Source: Rhodovulum marinum (lineage in GTDB: Bacteria > Pseudomonadota > Alphaproteobacteria > Rhodobacterales > Rhodobacteraceae). Taken from it: DNA of 64,000 nt. How positions within the stretch are numbered: position 1 is the first letter of the stretch; each line of letters opens with the position of its first letter. The stretch covers positions 82,936 through 146,935 of the forward strand of contig NZ_SLXP01000005.1 in NCBI RefSeq assembly GCF_004343075.1, written 5' to 3'. The position numbers and the translations under genes were made by a program. The notes under the pieces were generated by a model that did not search any database, was not told where the DNA came from, and saw nothing but the letters and a program-made list of their open reading frames with translations. This document shows positions 63,870 through 64,000 of the stretch, one piece after another.

Positions 63870-64000
63870 TCAGGCGAAAATCCGCGCCACGGTCACGCCC
63901 ACCCAGGCCGACCCCCCGGTCAGAACCGCGCCCCAGGTCGTGTCGACCACCACCTGCACCACCGACCAGTTCTTCAGCGTCGCGTAATTGGTGAACTCGT
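63870..64000 (-). CDS. DUF2177-like membrane protein, C-terminal end only
   Basis: The minus-strand frame reads EFTNYATLKNWSVVQVVVDT then WGAVLTGGSAWVGVTVARIFA before a TGA stop. This matches the C-terminus of small DUF2177 membrane proteins. The start is beyond the window edge. Confidence 0.7.
   Translation of the reverse strand, partial: EFTNYATLKNWSVVQVVVDTTWGAVLTGGSAWVGVTVARIFA

Overview
The window is high-GC alphaproteobacterial chromosome, most likely from the Rhodobacterales (Rhodobacteraceae/Roseobacteraceae). This rests on gene content and style: a TAXI-TRAP transporter, a PutR/PutA pair, a DUF692/DUF2282 copper-RiPP operon, a form II CoxL-like protein, MetG with an FSTS variant of KMSKS, and short intergenic elements reading CCGGCGGGGATATTTG followed by AAGAAG.

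Left flank (1-11096). An imuA-like gene enters from the left edge. It is followed by a repeat-rich gap with an implausible G/C homopolymer tract, an MFS transporter and metG. Next is a transport/catabolism block: usp, a fused TRAP permease, a TAXI solute-binding protein, an RpiR-family regulator and a divergent class III aminotransferase. Two palindromes lie between the regulator and the aminotransferase.

Genomic island (11097-43496, about 32.4 kb). A tyrosine integrase sits beside a 16-bp copy of the 3' end of tRNA-Leu(TAA). The intact tRNA, carrying the same 16 bp, closes the other end, so the island entered the tRNA 3' end. After the integrase come a protein of unknown function, an AlpA-like regulator, a primase-helicase-like replication protein with a nearby candidate origin (26-bp inverted repeat of GGGTTTGAC units), and a zinc-ribbon protein. 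Cargo 1 is a complete type I-E CRISPR-Cas system: 42 repeats and 41 spacers at an exact 61-bp period, an eight-gene cas operon and a divergent WYL regulator. Cargo 2 is a tightly overlapping five-gene minus-strand operon: a UPF1-like SF1 helicase fused to a Vsr/DUF559-like nuclease, a membrane-anchored coiled-coil protein, a membrane-anchored coiled-coil McrB-like AAA+ protein, a DUF2357/McrC-like protein, and a large protein with a possible Hsp70-like fold. It resembles the McrBC-derived CoCoNuT class and is the best candidate here for a poorly described defence system. The right end is a transposon graveyard. An IS5-family transposase is split by an IS110 (IS1111-group) element and also carries three small palindromic insertions. 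A likely guide RNA in the IS110 right end contains a 10-nt match to its own insertion junction.

Right flank (43566-64000). A four-domain envelope protein, putR/putA, rhomboid protease, GFA-family protein, Flp-like small protein, suhB-like phosphatase, a CoxL-like oxidoreductase, valS, an MFS protein and thrS come first. A four-gene bufferin-type copper-RiPP operon (bufA-bufB-bufC-doxX) follows, then a small membrane protein, an ArsC/Spx-like protein, a cold-shock protein and the end of a DUF2177 membrane protein.

All assignments come from reading motifs by eye. No database search, structure prediction or composition calculation was run.
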